Part shown: in pieces, positions 8,543 to 17,187 of the stretch
Position numbering within the stretch: position 1 is the stretch's first letter
How the letters are laid out: every line of letters begins with the position of its first letter
Source: Sphingomonadales bacterium
GTDB lineage: Bacteria > Pseudomonadota > Alphaproteobacteria > Sphingomonadales > Sphingomonadaceae
Length of the DNA: 63,931 nt
Assembly (NCBI GenBank): GCA_028289885.1
Contig: JAQGKX010000169.1
Location: 121,817-185,747 of the forward strand
Reading direction: 5' to 3'
Notes under the pieces: model-generated
Told to the model about the DNA's origin: nothing
The model's database searches: none
Seen by the model: the letters and a program-made list of their open reading frames with translations, nothing else
Made by a program: the position numbers and the translations under genes

Positions 8543-9118
8543 TCATATCGTGCTTGGAGGCCTGTGCGCGACGTCGACCGGGGCCGCGGGAAATGCGAGC
8601 AGTACCAAGCTGAGCGTGACGGGTGATATGCCGAGCAGCGCACCCGCGATACTGACGGCATCCATCGGGCCGGAGCGAATGAGATCGGCGAGATAGACCA
8701 GCGTGAGCGCGGCGAGTGCCAGCAGAACGATCCGTACCGCCATGCCGGGAGCCTGCCATCGCAGCAATGGGCCAGCCCGTGACCCAAGGAAAAAGCGATC
8801 CCTGTCACCCTCCGACTGGCGTAGCGCGAGCAGGACGTACGCGGCGACGACGATGTTACCCCACCATAGCACCATCCATATCCAGGCAACGGTGTCGATC
8901 ATGCGGCTCCCCTTCTGTCGATAAACGAGCCAGGCGAGCGCGAGTAACAGACCCGAAACAAGATCCTGATTGATGAACGCCTGCCATGGATGTTTCGACC
9001 CGGTGAGGAAAACGTCGAGACCGGCACCGTGATCGAGCGAGTCGTGCAACAGGATGGGTGCAGCATAGCCGCTCATTATTATGATTATCAGGATCGCGAT
9101 CCATTTGATGCCGGCCAT
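8543..9118 (-). CDS. Membrane protein of unknown function, about five TM segments
   Basis: A 191-residue hydrophobic protein. The ATG at 9118 follows a GGAGGGAGAG site; a longer in-frame reading to 9289 would run into the opposite gene's start. Hydrophobic stretches appear at WIAILIIIIMSGYAAPILL, LVSGLLLALAWLVY, VAWIWMVLWWGNIVVAAYVL, AVRIVLLALAALTLVYL and a C-terminal LLGISPVTLSLVLLAF. I recognise no catalytic motif or family. It is divergent from the acyl-CoA dehydrogenase at 9237, sharing a 118-base spacer. Confidence 0.6.
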   Translation of the reverse strand: MAGIKWIAILIIIIMSGYAAPILLHDSLDHGAGLDVFLTGSKHPWQAFINQDLVSGLLLALAWLVYRQKGSRMIDTVAWIWMVLWWGNIVVAAYVLLALRQSEGDRDRFFLGSRAGPLLRWQAPGMAVRIVLLALAALTLVYLADLIRSGPMDAVSIAGALLGISPVTLSLVLLAFPAAPVDVAHRPPSTI

Positions 9119-9236
9119 GTTTTCTCTCCCTCCAGTGTTACTCCATCGAAACGTGATAGGTTGCAAGCTTACTAATTGCGCACTAGCGTCGGGGACCGGA
9201 CAAGAGCGCAAAAGCCCGTCGATCAGGGAGTGGCAC

Positions 9237-10403
9237 GTGAATTTTGAAATTGATGACAACCACCGGGCGATCATCGACGGAGTTGCCAAGGTGTGCGCGC
9301 CGTTCGACGATGATTACTGGACCGAACGCGAGGAAACCAAGAGCTATCCCTATGCCTTTCACAAGGCGATGGCGGATGGGGGCTGGCTGGGTATCACGAT
9401 GCCGGTCGAACTCGGTGGTGCGGGTCTTGGCGTAACCGAGGCGGCGCTGATGATGCATACGGTGGCGTCCAGTTCCGGCACCTATTCGGCGGCATCGACG
9501 ATCCATCTCAATCTGTTTGGCCCGCATGCGATCGTCGTTCACGGTTCGCCCGAACAGAAACAACAATGGCTTCCACCGTTGATCCGTGGCGAACATCGGG
9601 CCTGTTTCGGTGTGACGGAACCCGACGCCGGCCTCGACACAACAAGCATGACGACGTTCGCCAGCAAGGTCGACGGCGGCTATCGCGTCAATGGGCGCAA
9701 GATATGGACGTCTTCGGCGCAGGTCGCCGACAAGGTGCTGCTGATCGCCCGCACCACTCACAAGCAGGATTGCAAACGCCCGACCGACGGTATCAGCCTG
9801 TTTTATACAGACCTCGATCGCACGCGTGCGGAGGTGCGCCGCATCCCCAAAATGGGTCGCAATGCCGTCGATTCGAATACGGTGTTCTATGACGATTACT
9901 GGATTCCGGAAGGCGATCTGATCGGCGAGGAGGGGCGGGGGTTTTATTACCTGCTCGACAGCATCAATCCGGAACGGGTGCTCGTCGGCATAGAGGCGAC
10001 GGCAATCGGACAAAATGCGCTGCGGCGGGCAACCGAATATGCTCGTGATCGTGTGGTTTTCGGTCGGCCTATCGGCAAGAACCAGGGCATCCAGCACCCA
10101 CTCGCGCAGAACTGGATAGAGTTGCAGACGGCATATTGGGCGTGTCTGCGCGCGGCGTGGCTTTATGATCAGGGCAAGTCATGCGGTGCCGAATGCAATA
10201 TGGCCAAATATCTCGGCGGAAAACATGGCCATGAGGCGACCATACGCGCAGTAATGGTTCACGGCGGCATGGGATATGCGACCGAATATCAGGTCGAGCG
10301 GCTTTACCGTGAGTCGATTCTGGCCCGAATTTCGCCCGTCACCGAGGAGTTGATGCTGAGCTTCATTGCCGAACGCGTACTCGGACTGCCTAAATCATAT
10401 TAA
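9237..10403 (+). CDS. Acyl-CoA dehydrogenase
   Basis: About 388 residues from a GTG at 9237 preceded by GGGAG; an in-frame ATG further upstream would overlap the divergent gene. It has GVTEPDAGLDTTSM, YRVNGRKIWTSSAQ, ARDRVVFGRPIGKNQGI and VHGGMGYATEYQVERLYRE. At the site of the medium-chain catalytic Glu it reads RISPVTEEL, so the base is more likely the Glu of INPERVLVG on helix G. The C-terminus VLGLPKSY is typical of this subgroup. Substrate unknown. Confidence 0.85.
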   Translation: MNFEIDDNHRAIIDGVAKVCAPFDDDYWTEREETKSYPYAFHKAMADGGWLGITMPVELGGAGLGVTEAALMMHTVASSSGTYSAASTIHLNLFGPHAIVVHGSPEQKQQWLPPLIRGEHRACFGVTEPDAGLDTTSMTTFASKVDGGYRVNGRKIWTSSAQVADKVLLIARTTHKQDCKRPTDGISLFYTDLDRTRAEVRRIPKMGRNAVDSNTVFYDDYWIPEGDLIGEEGRGFYYLLDSINPERVLVGIEATAIGQNALRRATEYARDRVVFGRPIGKNQGIQHPLAQNWIELQTAYWACLRAAWLYDQGKSCGAECNMAKYLGGKHGHEATIRAVMVHGGMGYATEYQVERLYRESILARISPVTEELMLSFIAERVLGLPKSY

Positions 10404-10444
10404 CGTCAGTGACGAGAGATCGCCGCGCATGGAGGGGAATGACA

Positions 10445-11149
10445 ATGCATAATGATCTTGAAAAAGCAGGCATCTGGTGCGGGATCGTATCTGCCGTGCT
10501 GATCTTCGTGGGACTTGGAGTGTTCATGCACTTCATCCCGCCGCCGAGCCCGGCGACCGGCGCGCATGAGATCGGCAATTTCTATCGGGAGCATTCGACC
10601 GGTATCCGGATCGGCGGCATATTGATGCTGGCGACGTCGGCTCTTTTCATCCCTTTCTATTCGGTTTTGTCCGCACATCTGCAGCGCATGGAGCCGCATG
10701 GCTCGCCGCTCGCCAAGGCCCAGTTGATGATCGCGGCGCTGGCGCTGTTCATGCCGATTGCGATCACCGCGGTGTTGTGGATAGTCGCCGCCTATCGCGT
10801 CGAACGTTCGGACGAGACGATCCAGTTGCTTAACGACATCGGCTGGATGCTGTTTTTCACCCCCGTTATCGCGGGGTTGCTTCAGGTTTTTGTGGTTGCG
10901 GCTGCAATCTTTGCAGACGTTTCGCCCGAACCCCGTTTCCCACGCTGGTTTGCCTTTTACAGTATCTGGATCGGCATATTGTTCTTGCCCGCCGGGCTGT
11001 TGCCCATGTTCAAGACGGGATGGCTGGCGTGGGACGGGATATTGGCATTCTGGCTGGGTATAACCGCGTTCGGTATATGGTTCATACCGATGGCGGTCCT
11101 GTTGCTAAAGGCGTGTGACCGCGCCACCATCCGGGAACGCGCGGCGTGA
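10445..11149 (+). CDS. Membrane protein of unknown function, six TM segments
   Basis: A 234-residue protein. The ATG at 10445 is seven bases after GGAGGGG; the earlier ATG at 10439 is too close to that site. Six hydrophobic helices alternate with short loops, beginning GIWCGIVSAVLIFVGLGVF and ending GIWFIPMAVLLLKAC. It lies 41 bases after the acyl-CoA dehydrogenase on the same strand, so it is probably co-transcribed. I do not recognise the family; a transport or membrane-organising role for the pathway is conceivable but unsupported. Confidence 0.6.
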   Translation: MHNDLEKAGIWCGIVSAVLIFVGLGVFMHFIPPPSPATGAHEIGNFYREHSTGIRIGGILMLATSALFIPFYSVLSAHLQRMEPHGSPLAKAQLMIAALALFMPIAITAVLWIVAAYRVERSDETIQLLNDIGWMLFFTPVIAGLLQVFVVAAAIFADVSPEPRFPRWFAFYSIWIGILFLPAGLLPMFKTGWLAWDGILAFWLGITAFGIWFIPMAVLLLKACDRATIRERAA

Positions 11150-11163
11150 AGGTACCCCGCCGG

Positions 11164-12354
11164 TCAGGCCTCCCAACGCAGCGGGAGGTACGAAACCGCA
11201 TTAGCCCGGCCTGACAGGCAGATCGGCTTTTCACCGGCGGCAATCTGAAAATCGGGGATACGGTTCATCCACTCCGCCAAAAAGACGTTCAATTCGGTAC
11301 GGGCTAAAAATGCGCCGATGCAGGTGTGAACTCCCTTGCCGAATACCAGATGCCGCTTGTCCGCCCGGTCGAAATCGACCTTGAACGGATCGGGAAACCG
11401 ATTGGGATCGAGACCGGCCAGCGTCGTGGCGGTAAGGACCATATCGCCTTTCTTCATGTGAACGCCGCGGACCGACGTGTCCTCAACCACAAGGCGCGAA
11501 ACATTGGCGATATGGTGGCGGCGCATCAGTTCCTCGATGGCTGGCTTGATCCGGGCAGGGTCTTCGGCAAGCTGGCGGCGATGTTCGGGATGTCCCGCCA
11601 GGAACTGCATGATGAAGCCCATCATGCCTGCGACCGTGTCGAGGCCGCCGACCATGAGCAGTGTGACCATGCCGACCTCTTCCTCGAAAGTCAGCGGACG
11701 GCCACCCTCGACTGTGCCGGTGACGACGGCGCTGATCATGTCCTTGCCGGGATTGATGCGGCGTTCCTCGATGATCCGGCCAAGATAGGCAAATGCCTCT
11801 TCCGCGCCCTCGAGATGTTCGGCATCATGGCCGCGCACCATCTTTTCGGCCATCGCCAGCACGGGCAAACGATCCTCCAGCGGCAGGTCGGCCAGCCACA
11901 TGAATATCCCGATCGGCATATGCAGAGCGAATTCGGAAGAGAATTCGCACGCGCCCTTTTCACGGAAACTCTCGATCAGGTCGATGGTCATCGTCCGCGC
12001 ACGGGCTTCCAGTTCGCTGATGGACTTCGGGCTGAAAAACGGCGCGATCAGCCTTTTGAAATCATTGTGCCGGGGCGGATCGGTTTCTATCGGCGGGAAA
12101 GGGATGGGGCGCCCGGCCTTTGGCAGGGTCTGATATCGTGACGAAAATTCACGGAACGTCTCCAGCGCATATTCGATATCCTCATAGCGCGTGAGTACCC
12201 AATGGCCGCCATAACGCGGGGACCAGAACACGTCGGGTCCATCGTGAAGCTGACCCCACCATTGATAGAGATCATCGCCTTTCTCGGTTTCCAGAAAGTC
12301 GAAATCTATGACCAGTTCGGGCGGTACGTGATCGGGGCGGGGGGTCAGTTCCAT
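11164..12354 (-). CDS. Cytochrome P450, CYP101-like
   Basis: A 396-residue soluble P450. The heme thiolate is Cys at about residue 345 in FGKGVHTCIG; ExxR is EELMRR; the I-helix reads VGGLDTVAG with the Asp-Thr pair of the P450cam family. The I-helix and the following region (FLAGHPEHRRQL) resemble CYP101, whose members hydroxylate camphor and other terpenoids or norisoprenoids. It needs a ferredoxin and reductase, neither of which is encoded in the window. It is the last gene of a minus-strand run starting near 17,018; the kinase gene upstream ends 10 bases away. Confidence 0.88.
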   Translation of the reverse strand: MELTPRPDHVPPELVIDFDFLETEKGDDLYQWWGQLHDGPDVFWSPRYGGHWVLTRYEDIEYALETFREFSSRYQTLPKAGRPIPFPPIETDPPRHNDFKRLIAPFFSPKSISELEARARTMTIDLIESFREKGACEFSSEFALHMPIGIFMWLADLPLEDRLPVLAMAEKMVRGHDAEHLEGAEEAFAYLGRIIEERRINPGKDMISAVVTGTVEGGRPLTFEEEVGMVTLLMVGGLDTVAGMMGFIMQFLAGHPEHRRQLAEDPARIKPAIEELMRRHHIANVSRLVVEDTSVRGVHMKKGDMVLTATTLAGLDPNRFPDPFKVDFDRADKRHLVFGKGVHTCIGAFLARTELNVFLAEWMNRIPDFQIAAGEKPICLSGRANAVSYLPLRWEA

Positions 12355-12364
12355 GTCTGTCCAG

Positions 12365-13837
12365 TCAATAGTTTACGGTGGGAGCAGTGCCTTCGGGACC
12401 CGCTTCGATCAGGTCCCAGGCGGCCTGGATGAATAATGGAAAATGATAATGCCCCGTATAGGCGAGCTTCAGGTCGGGAATTTCGCCGGTCTGGAATTTG
12501 CCCATCGACAGGTTCGATGCCGAGGCGTTGCGAACGTGTTGCCATATGCGAAAGAAGTGCAGGCGGGCCGGTTCGATATCCGGCCCCCCGCCCGCGCGAT
12601 ATTTCTCCATGATTGCGTCCCATCGCTCCGCGCCAAGAGCATTGCGAATGGAACCCAGATCCTCGGCGGGGTCACCGATGTGCGCGAACTCCCAGTCGAC
12701 CAGCGCCGTCAGCTGGCCATTGTCGATGAGCATGTTGTGAAAGCCGATGTCCCCATGAACCAGCACGGGTCGGTCGGGCGCTTCCGGCACGTTGGCGAGC
12801 ATCCAGCGATAAAGCGCCATCAACGTTGGCGAAGGATTGTGCGCATGGGCCATGAAATAGCTGCGCCAGTCGGTGATATAGCGTCGCGTCGTCTCTGCCA
12901 TTGAGAGGGACCACAGGTCGGTGCGAATGGAATTGGTAAGGTCGCCAAGTTCGGTAAGCGGGGGCAGGGTGTGCAGTCCCGCCACCCCCGATGCGAGTAC
13001 CTCGACCAGTGAATCGGACAGCACCTCAGTCGAATGGAAGACATTTCCCCCGGTCTTTCCCGCCGCCATTCGCATGACGAGGAAATCGGGTCCGGGCAGC
13101 AATCGATGTTCGGTGTCGATCCAGAGCGCATCGGGGGCAGGAAATCCGCGATCGAATGCAGCACGGATCACCGGATATTCGATCGCAACCCGGTGGCAAT
13201 CATTATCGACCGTCGGCACAACAGGATCGCGGCGAATGACGAGCGGCCCGTCGATGGCGGTGCCTGATACCGAGAGCAGGATGGTCTGCTTGCCGAAGCC
13301 ACCCGACAAGGGACGGAACTCGGTGACACTCAGTTCAGGTTCTGCAAACCGATCGCGCAAATAGGTTTCGAAGCGTTCGCGCGTAACCTCGATATCGATC
13401 GCATCAGGATCGGAATCCAGATCAATCAGTGCGCGGCGATCCGCGACCTCCCAAGCTGCCAGTTTACGCAGGAGTTCCATGCGCGCCGCCTCGGGCAGGT
13501 CTGCCGTAACGGCATCGTCGGCGATGACTGTTTCCAGCGCGGCAAGGGTCGTTGCAATCGTTTCGCGCGTGGGAGGCTGCCCGTCGACTGCTCCGCCCAC
13601 CGACGCAAGTCGGACGGCCAGTGCCGGACTCGCATCGCTCTTCAACTCGTCGATCAGCGCATCGAGTGCCTTCCGTCGGCGAGGTCCCATCGCCGCACCG
13701 TCATGCTGATCCACGGCAAGTAACCGGATCGCCGATGTCGCGCTCTGGCCGACCGACGCCTCGCCACGATCCTGCGCAAAATGCACCGATAGTTCGTTCA
13801 GCAGCGATCGAAGCAATTGTTCAGGCTTAACAAACAT
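12365..13837 (-). CDS. APH-family phosphotransferase with an extra N-terminal helical domain
   Basis: A 490-residue protein whose ATG at 13837 is preceded by GGAGA. Residues 1 to about 150 form an Ala/Leu-rich helical domain (KPEQLLRSLLNEL) resembling the small DUF6285-type proteins that accompany such kinases (named from memory). Then follows a full APH kinase: FRPLSGGFGKQTIL, the catalytic loop LVHGDIGFHN and DWEFAHIGDPAEDL. All catalytic residues are present. It sits between P450 and LLM oxidoreductase genes. The likely role is phosphorylation of a hydroxylated intermediate; the target is unknown. Confidence 0.75.
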   Translation of the reverse strand: MFVKPEQLLRSLLNELSVHFAQDRGEASVGQSATSAIRLLAVDQHDGAAMGPRRRKALDALIDELKSDASPALAVRLASVGGAVDGQPPTRETIATTLAALETVIADDAVTADLPEAARMELLRKLAAWEVADRRALIDLDSDPDAIDIEVTRERFETYLRDRFAEPELSVTEFRPLSGGFGKQTILLSVSGTAIDGPLVIRRDPVVPTVDNDCHRVAIEYPVIRAAFDRGFPAPDALWIDTEHRLLPGPDFLVMRMAAGKTGGNVFHSTEVLSDSLVEVLASGVAGLHTLPPLTELGDLTNSIRTDLWSLSMAETTRRYITDWRSYFMAHAHNPSPTLMALYRWMLANVPEAPDRPVLVHGDIGFHNMLIDNGQLTALVDWEFAHIGDPAEDLGSIRNALGAERWDAIMEKYRAGGGPDIEPARLHFFRIWQHVRNASASNLSMGKFQTGEIPDLKLAYTGHYHFPLFIQAAWDLIEAGPEGTAPTVNY

Positions 13838-13898
13838 CAAGGTCTCCAAAACTTCAGGCAGGCGGCGCGGTCGGAGTATTTTTCTGGCGTATTTCAGG

Positions 13899-14777
13899 TC
13901 AGGCGCGGGCGATGATGCGCTCGGCAAAATCCTCGATCACGCGGCGTTTTTCATCGTAGCTGGGATATATCTTGCCGATCATATGCTCGATCGGACCAAA
14001 ATGGTGCTGTGTAATGCCAAGGTCGGCAGAGCGCCGATAATCGTCGAGGGTCGGCAATGTGCCGTCGGCATGCGGGCGAAGGCCAATCATGAATTCGAAT
14101 GGCGCATCCTCGCGTCCCGCCTCCTGTCGGCCCTGATTGATCAACGCGATTTGTCCCGGCAATTCTTCGAGTGTTGCAGTCATCCCCATCCAGCCGTCGC
14201 CAATCCCGCCTGTACGGATGAGTGCGGGCGGCGCGACCGAGCCGATATAAATGGGGACAGGTCTTATGGGGCGCGGTTCGGCATAGGTCGGTGGAAAGTT
14301 GAAAAACCGACCTTCGTGCGACACCGGGCCTTCGCCCCACAGCTTTCGCAGGATCCCGATCATCTCGACAGTGCGGGGAACACGCGTCTTGAAATCGATC
14401 CCGGCCATGTCGTACTCGTCCTGCATCCACCCTGCGCCGACGCCGAGGATAAAACGGTCTCCACTCACGCGCGAAAGCGTCGCAGCGGCCTTGGCAACCA
14501 GGAACGGGTTGGTGCGGTTGGCGAGCACCATGATGCACGACCCAAATTTCAGTCGGGTCGTGCTGGCAAGGATCGTGGCCCCGGTGACGAACAGGTCGGG
14601 AAAGACATAGTCCCATCGCAGGGGCGCACGTTCATTGGGGTCGTGATCGGCCGAACCAGCGGGCATGAACCAATGGTCGTCCCCCAACACGCCCTCGAAC
14701 CCGACCTCCTCAGCCAATCGCGCGAGCGCGACCATCTGTTCGGGTTGCGTGTTGTGGAGGTGCAACCAGTAAGACAT
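13899..14777 (-). CDS. LLM-class F420-dependent oxidoreductase
   Basis: A 292-residue luciferase-like TIM-barrel protein of the F420-dependent branch. Evidence: the N-terminal AEEVGFEGVLGDDHW, the central RFILGVGAGWMQDEYDM followed by RVPRTVEMIGILRKLW, and PIYIGSVAPPALIR, a pattern typical of probable F420-dependent oxidoreductases from Actinobacteria. The cofactor is inferred from family resemblance and from fbiC and an F420 reductase in the same window; FMN cannot be excluded. It lies 61 bases upstream of the kinase gene on the same strand. It probably performs hydride transfer on a carbonyl or unsaturated intermediate. Confidence 0.78.
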   Translation of the reverse strand: MSYWLHLHNTQPEQMVALARLAEEVGFEGVLGDDHWFMPAGSADHDPNERAPLRWDYVFPDLFVTGATILASTTRLKFGSCIMVLANRTNPFLVAKAAATLSRVSGDRFILGVGAGWMQDEYDMAGIDFKTRVPRTVEMIGILRKLWGEGPVSHEGRFFNFPPTYAEPRPIRPVPIYIGSVAPPALIRTGGIGDGWMGMTATLEELPGQIALINQGRQEAGREDAPFEFMIGLRPHADGTLPTLDDYRRSADLGITQHHFGPIEHMIGKIYPSYDEKRRVIEDFAERIIARA

Positions 14778-14889
14778 CTATTCTCCTTAGCGCGCTGCCG
14801 TGCAGCATTCTCCGTAATGGGATGCCCGTAGATTCGTTCGCAAGCAACCGTTTTGCCAGAAACCCGTTCGCCAGCGCCCTAACCTGACA

Positions 14890-16140
14890 TCAGCGCCGGT
14901 CGAAATTGATCCACAGTCGGCTGGGTCCATGCGCGATATAGCTTGTCATCCATTCCACGCTGTCACCGGCACGGGCAGCACGAAAGCCCGCCAGAAGTCG
15001 GGTGAGCGCCTGAAACGCAATGCGCAGCTCACCGCGCGCCAGTTGGTTGCCGATGCAGAGATGCGGACCGGCGCCGAATGCAAGGTGACTGGCTGCATTG
15101 CCACGGTCCAGGTCGATCGTGGCGGGGCAGGCATATTGGGCGGGGTCACGATTGGCGGCACCGTAGCGCACCTCGACGAGAGCGCCCGCGGGGATCAGAA
15201 TGCCGCTGATCTCGATCGGTTCTGCGACGCGACGAAACAGGGTCTGTACCGGCGATCGCGTGCGCAGCACTTCTTCTACAAAGGTTTTGGCACGTGCCGG
15301 ATCCGCGTAGATCGTTTCGGCAAGTTCGGGTTGTTCGACCAGCCACAACATGCCGGAGGCGAGCGTCGTCGTCGTCGTTTCATTACCTGCAACGAGCAAC
15401 TGATGGATAATGCTGAGCAGCTCGCGCATGTCGAGCAATCGTCCCTGTGTCTCGGTGTTGGCGAGGTGGCTGATCAGGGTATCGTTCGGGACGGCGCGCA
15501 CCCGCTCTATCTCGGCAGCGAGATAATGTTGCATCTCGGTGGTGATCTCGGCGATCTCGATCTCGCGCTCCAGCGTCAGCATAGGGCTGACAGCCTCAAT
15601 CGACACGTCGGACCACAGCTTGAATCGATCCATGTCTGCCCTCGGCACGCCAAGCTGTTCTGCGATGATGTACATGGGCAGGCGAATGGCAAAGGCGTCG
15701 AGGAAATCGACGTTCCCCTGCGCATCGTGCGTTGCGATCATGGTGTCGATCAGCTCGGCAACGATTTCCGCGATACGGGGCTCCAGTGCGGCGACGCGAC
15801 CGTGCGTGAAGACCTTGTCGACCAGCGTGCGGTAAATGCGATGTTCCGGGGGATCGTTCGACACGAGCGTATCGATCGGCATCCAGCCCTTTTCCGAATA
15901 GACGCGATTAGCGCCGGCGTCCGACCGCGTGGCAACCAGCCCGGTGCGATTGCGGAGCGCTCCGGTGTTCAGCAAGGCCCTTCGAACATCTTCGTACCGC
16001 GTGAGGATGTAGTTGCCGGTAACGGGGTCGCAATAGACCGGCCGCTCGCTGCGAAGTTCGTCATAAGCGCCGAAAGGGCATTGTTGCACCGCTGGATCGG
16101 CAAAACTGATCGCTGGCGTTGATGTCTGCGTTTCGGCCAT
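14890..16140 (-). CDS. Cytochrome P450
   Basis: A 416-residue class I P450. I choose the ATG at 16140; a TTG at 16158 is in frame. The heme Cys is near residue 362 (FGAGPHLCIG), the I-helix is VAGNETTTT, and ExxR is EEVLRTR. The early CPFGAYDELRSERPVY is typical of bacterial CYPs taking cyclic hydrophobic substrates. It shares a strand and probable transcript with the neighbouring LLM oxidoreductase and ABM-like genes. No redox partner is adjacent. I cannot assign the CYP family. Confidence 0.87.
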   Translation of the reverse strand: MAETQTSTPAISFADPAVQQCPFGAYDELRSERPVYCDPVTGNYILTRYEDVRRALLNTGALRNRTGLVATRSDAGANRVYSEKGWMPIDTLVSNDPPEHRIYRTLVDKVFTHGRVAALEPRIAEIVAELIDTMIATHDAQGNVDFLDAFAIRLPMYIIAEQLGVPRADMDRFKLWSDVSIEAVSPMLTLEREIEIAEITTEMQHYLAAEIERVRAVPNDTLISHLANTETQGRLLDMRELLSIIHQLLVAGNETTTTTLASGMLWLVEQPELAETIYADPARAKTFVEEVLRTRSPVQTLFRRVAEPIEISGILIPAGALVEVRYGAANRDPAQYACPATIDLDRGNAASHLAFGAGPHLCIGNQLARGELRIAFQALTRLLAGFRAARAGDSVEWMTSYIAHGPSRLWINFDRR

Positions 16141-16263
16141 ATTTGCATCTCTCGTCAATGAATGTCGTGCGCCTGCATACTAGATCATTGCCGCCGACGT
16201 CCAGCGTTCCGACTAAGGCGTGATGTTATTCCGTACGGACCGCCAACACGCCTGCGGAACCAA

Positions 16264-16680
16264 CTACAAAAACTTCGCCCCGATTTTGCCAGCACTGGGA
16301 TGAACGCGCGACGGGCCGGCTGGATAGGTATCGAACAGCGCCCGCGACGGTGCTTCCAGCCCTGCATAAAGAGACATTTCCATCGGTTTGTCGCACAATT
16401 CGAGCAGCCCCGTTACAGCCTGCCTGAACAAGGGGGTTTCGCGCACCGCTGCGATGGCCGCCTCATCCTTCCATGATTCGATTGCGACAAATTCGTTTTC
16501 ATCCCGGCCAAATCCATAGAACACGAAATTGGTTATGGCTTGCAGCCCCGGGATGTCGGCCTGCCACAAGGCGTTAAAACGCGTGATGAAGGCGTCACGC
16601 TGGCCCGGCGCGATATGGTAGCGCGAAACGAAAGCATTGGCGTGAATGACGATGGGTTCGATCTTGGTGGCGTCGCTCAT
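16264..16680 (-). CDS. ABM-like dimeric alpha/beta-barrel protein
   Basis: A 138-residue protein starting at ATG 16680 after an AGAGG site. The core (HANAFVSRYHIAPGQRDAF, then NFVFYGFGRDENEFVAIESW) follows the antibiotic-biosynthesis-monooxygenase/EthD layout of one ferredoxin-like alpha/beta unit, normally dimeric. Members are cofactor-free monooxygenases, quinol monooxygenases or P450 accessory proteins. It sits 26 bases after the NIPSNAP-like gene and upstream of the P450, so a role in handling an oxidised intermediate is reasonable. The C-terminal 35 residues are not conserved in families I know. Confidence 0.6.
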   Translation of the reverse strand: MSDATKIEPIVIHANAFVSRYHIAPGQRDAFITRFNALWQADIPGLQAITNFVFYGFGRDENEFVAIESWKDEAAIAAVRETPLFRQAVTGLLELCDKPMEMSLYAGLEAPSRALFDTYPAGPSRVHPSAGKIGAKFL

Positions 16681-16706
16681 CTTGGACCTCTTTCGGGTAA
16701 TTGGGT

Positions 16707-17018
16707 TCAGGCGTTGGGGGCGTAGGGCGCGGCCACGGCAAAGCTGATCGTCTCTCGGTCGATCGTCTCGCCCAGCGTTGCCGCCAGCGCGGGAAAATCG
16801 GGGTGTGCGGTCAGTTTGGCGATGCCCTCGGCATAGTGGTTGAGGTCCCGCAGCTTCCAGACGTGGCGTACGGTATGGAGGCGGCCATCCAGTTGGAAAA
16901 GCGCCTCGCGCAGCTCCCAGCCGGCGGCTTCGGTCGCGATCTTCACGACACCGGCCATCGCTGCGGAAAAAGTTTCGGTCTGCCCGTATTTCAGTTCGAC
17001 AGTTACATGGGTGAACAT
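16707..17018 (-). CDS. NIPSNAP-like small protein
   Basis: A 103-residue protein, ATG at 17018 after GGAGAG. The sequence alternates strand and helix in the dimeric alpha/beta-barrel manner, with VRHVWKLRDLNHYAEG characteristic of NIPSNAP domains. Function is unknown in the family. It is the first gene of the minus-strand run that continues to the P450 at 11,164 and is divergent from the P450 at 17,188, from which it is separated by a 169-base spacer carrying a copy of the recurring AGCATACCA element. Confidence 0.55.
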   Translation of the reverse strand: MFTHVTVELKYGQTETFSAAMAGVVKIATEAAGWELREALFQLDGRLHTVRHVWKLRDLNHYAEGIAKLTAHPDFPALAATLGETIDRETISFAVAAPYAPNA

Positions 17019-17120
17019 CGGCTCTCCGCTCCATTCCCGTTTTTATATTTTCAGGCGCACGGCCCAACCAATCAAGCGACTTCCATGCACGTCGGAATGC
17101 GACTTGCAGCAAATGCCGAA

Positions 17121-17134
17121 GTTGGTATGCTTAC
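17121..17134 (-). promoter_or_regulatory. Candidate operator, partial copy (GTAAGCATACCAAC)
   Basis: Read on the minus strand this is GTAAGCATACCAAC, sharing AGCATACCA with the 14-base element at 40,691 and 46,711. It lies in the divergent spacer, about 54 bases before the P450 start (17,188) and 103 bases before the NIPSNAP start (17,018). The right half-site is degenerate, so this is a weaker copy. Confidence 0.4.
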
Positions 17135-17187
17135 TCACTAAACATAGCGCGATGTCTGTCAATGGCATCCCGAAAGAGGATCTTAGG

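Noticed and set aside
14929-16122. 397-codon plus-strand frame opposite a P450
   Set aside because: The minus-strand P450 has heme, I-helix and ExxR motifs; the antisense frame has none.
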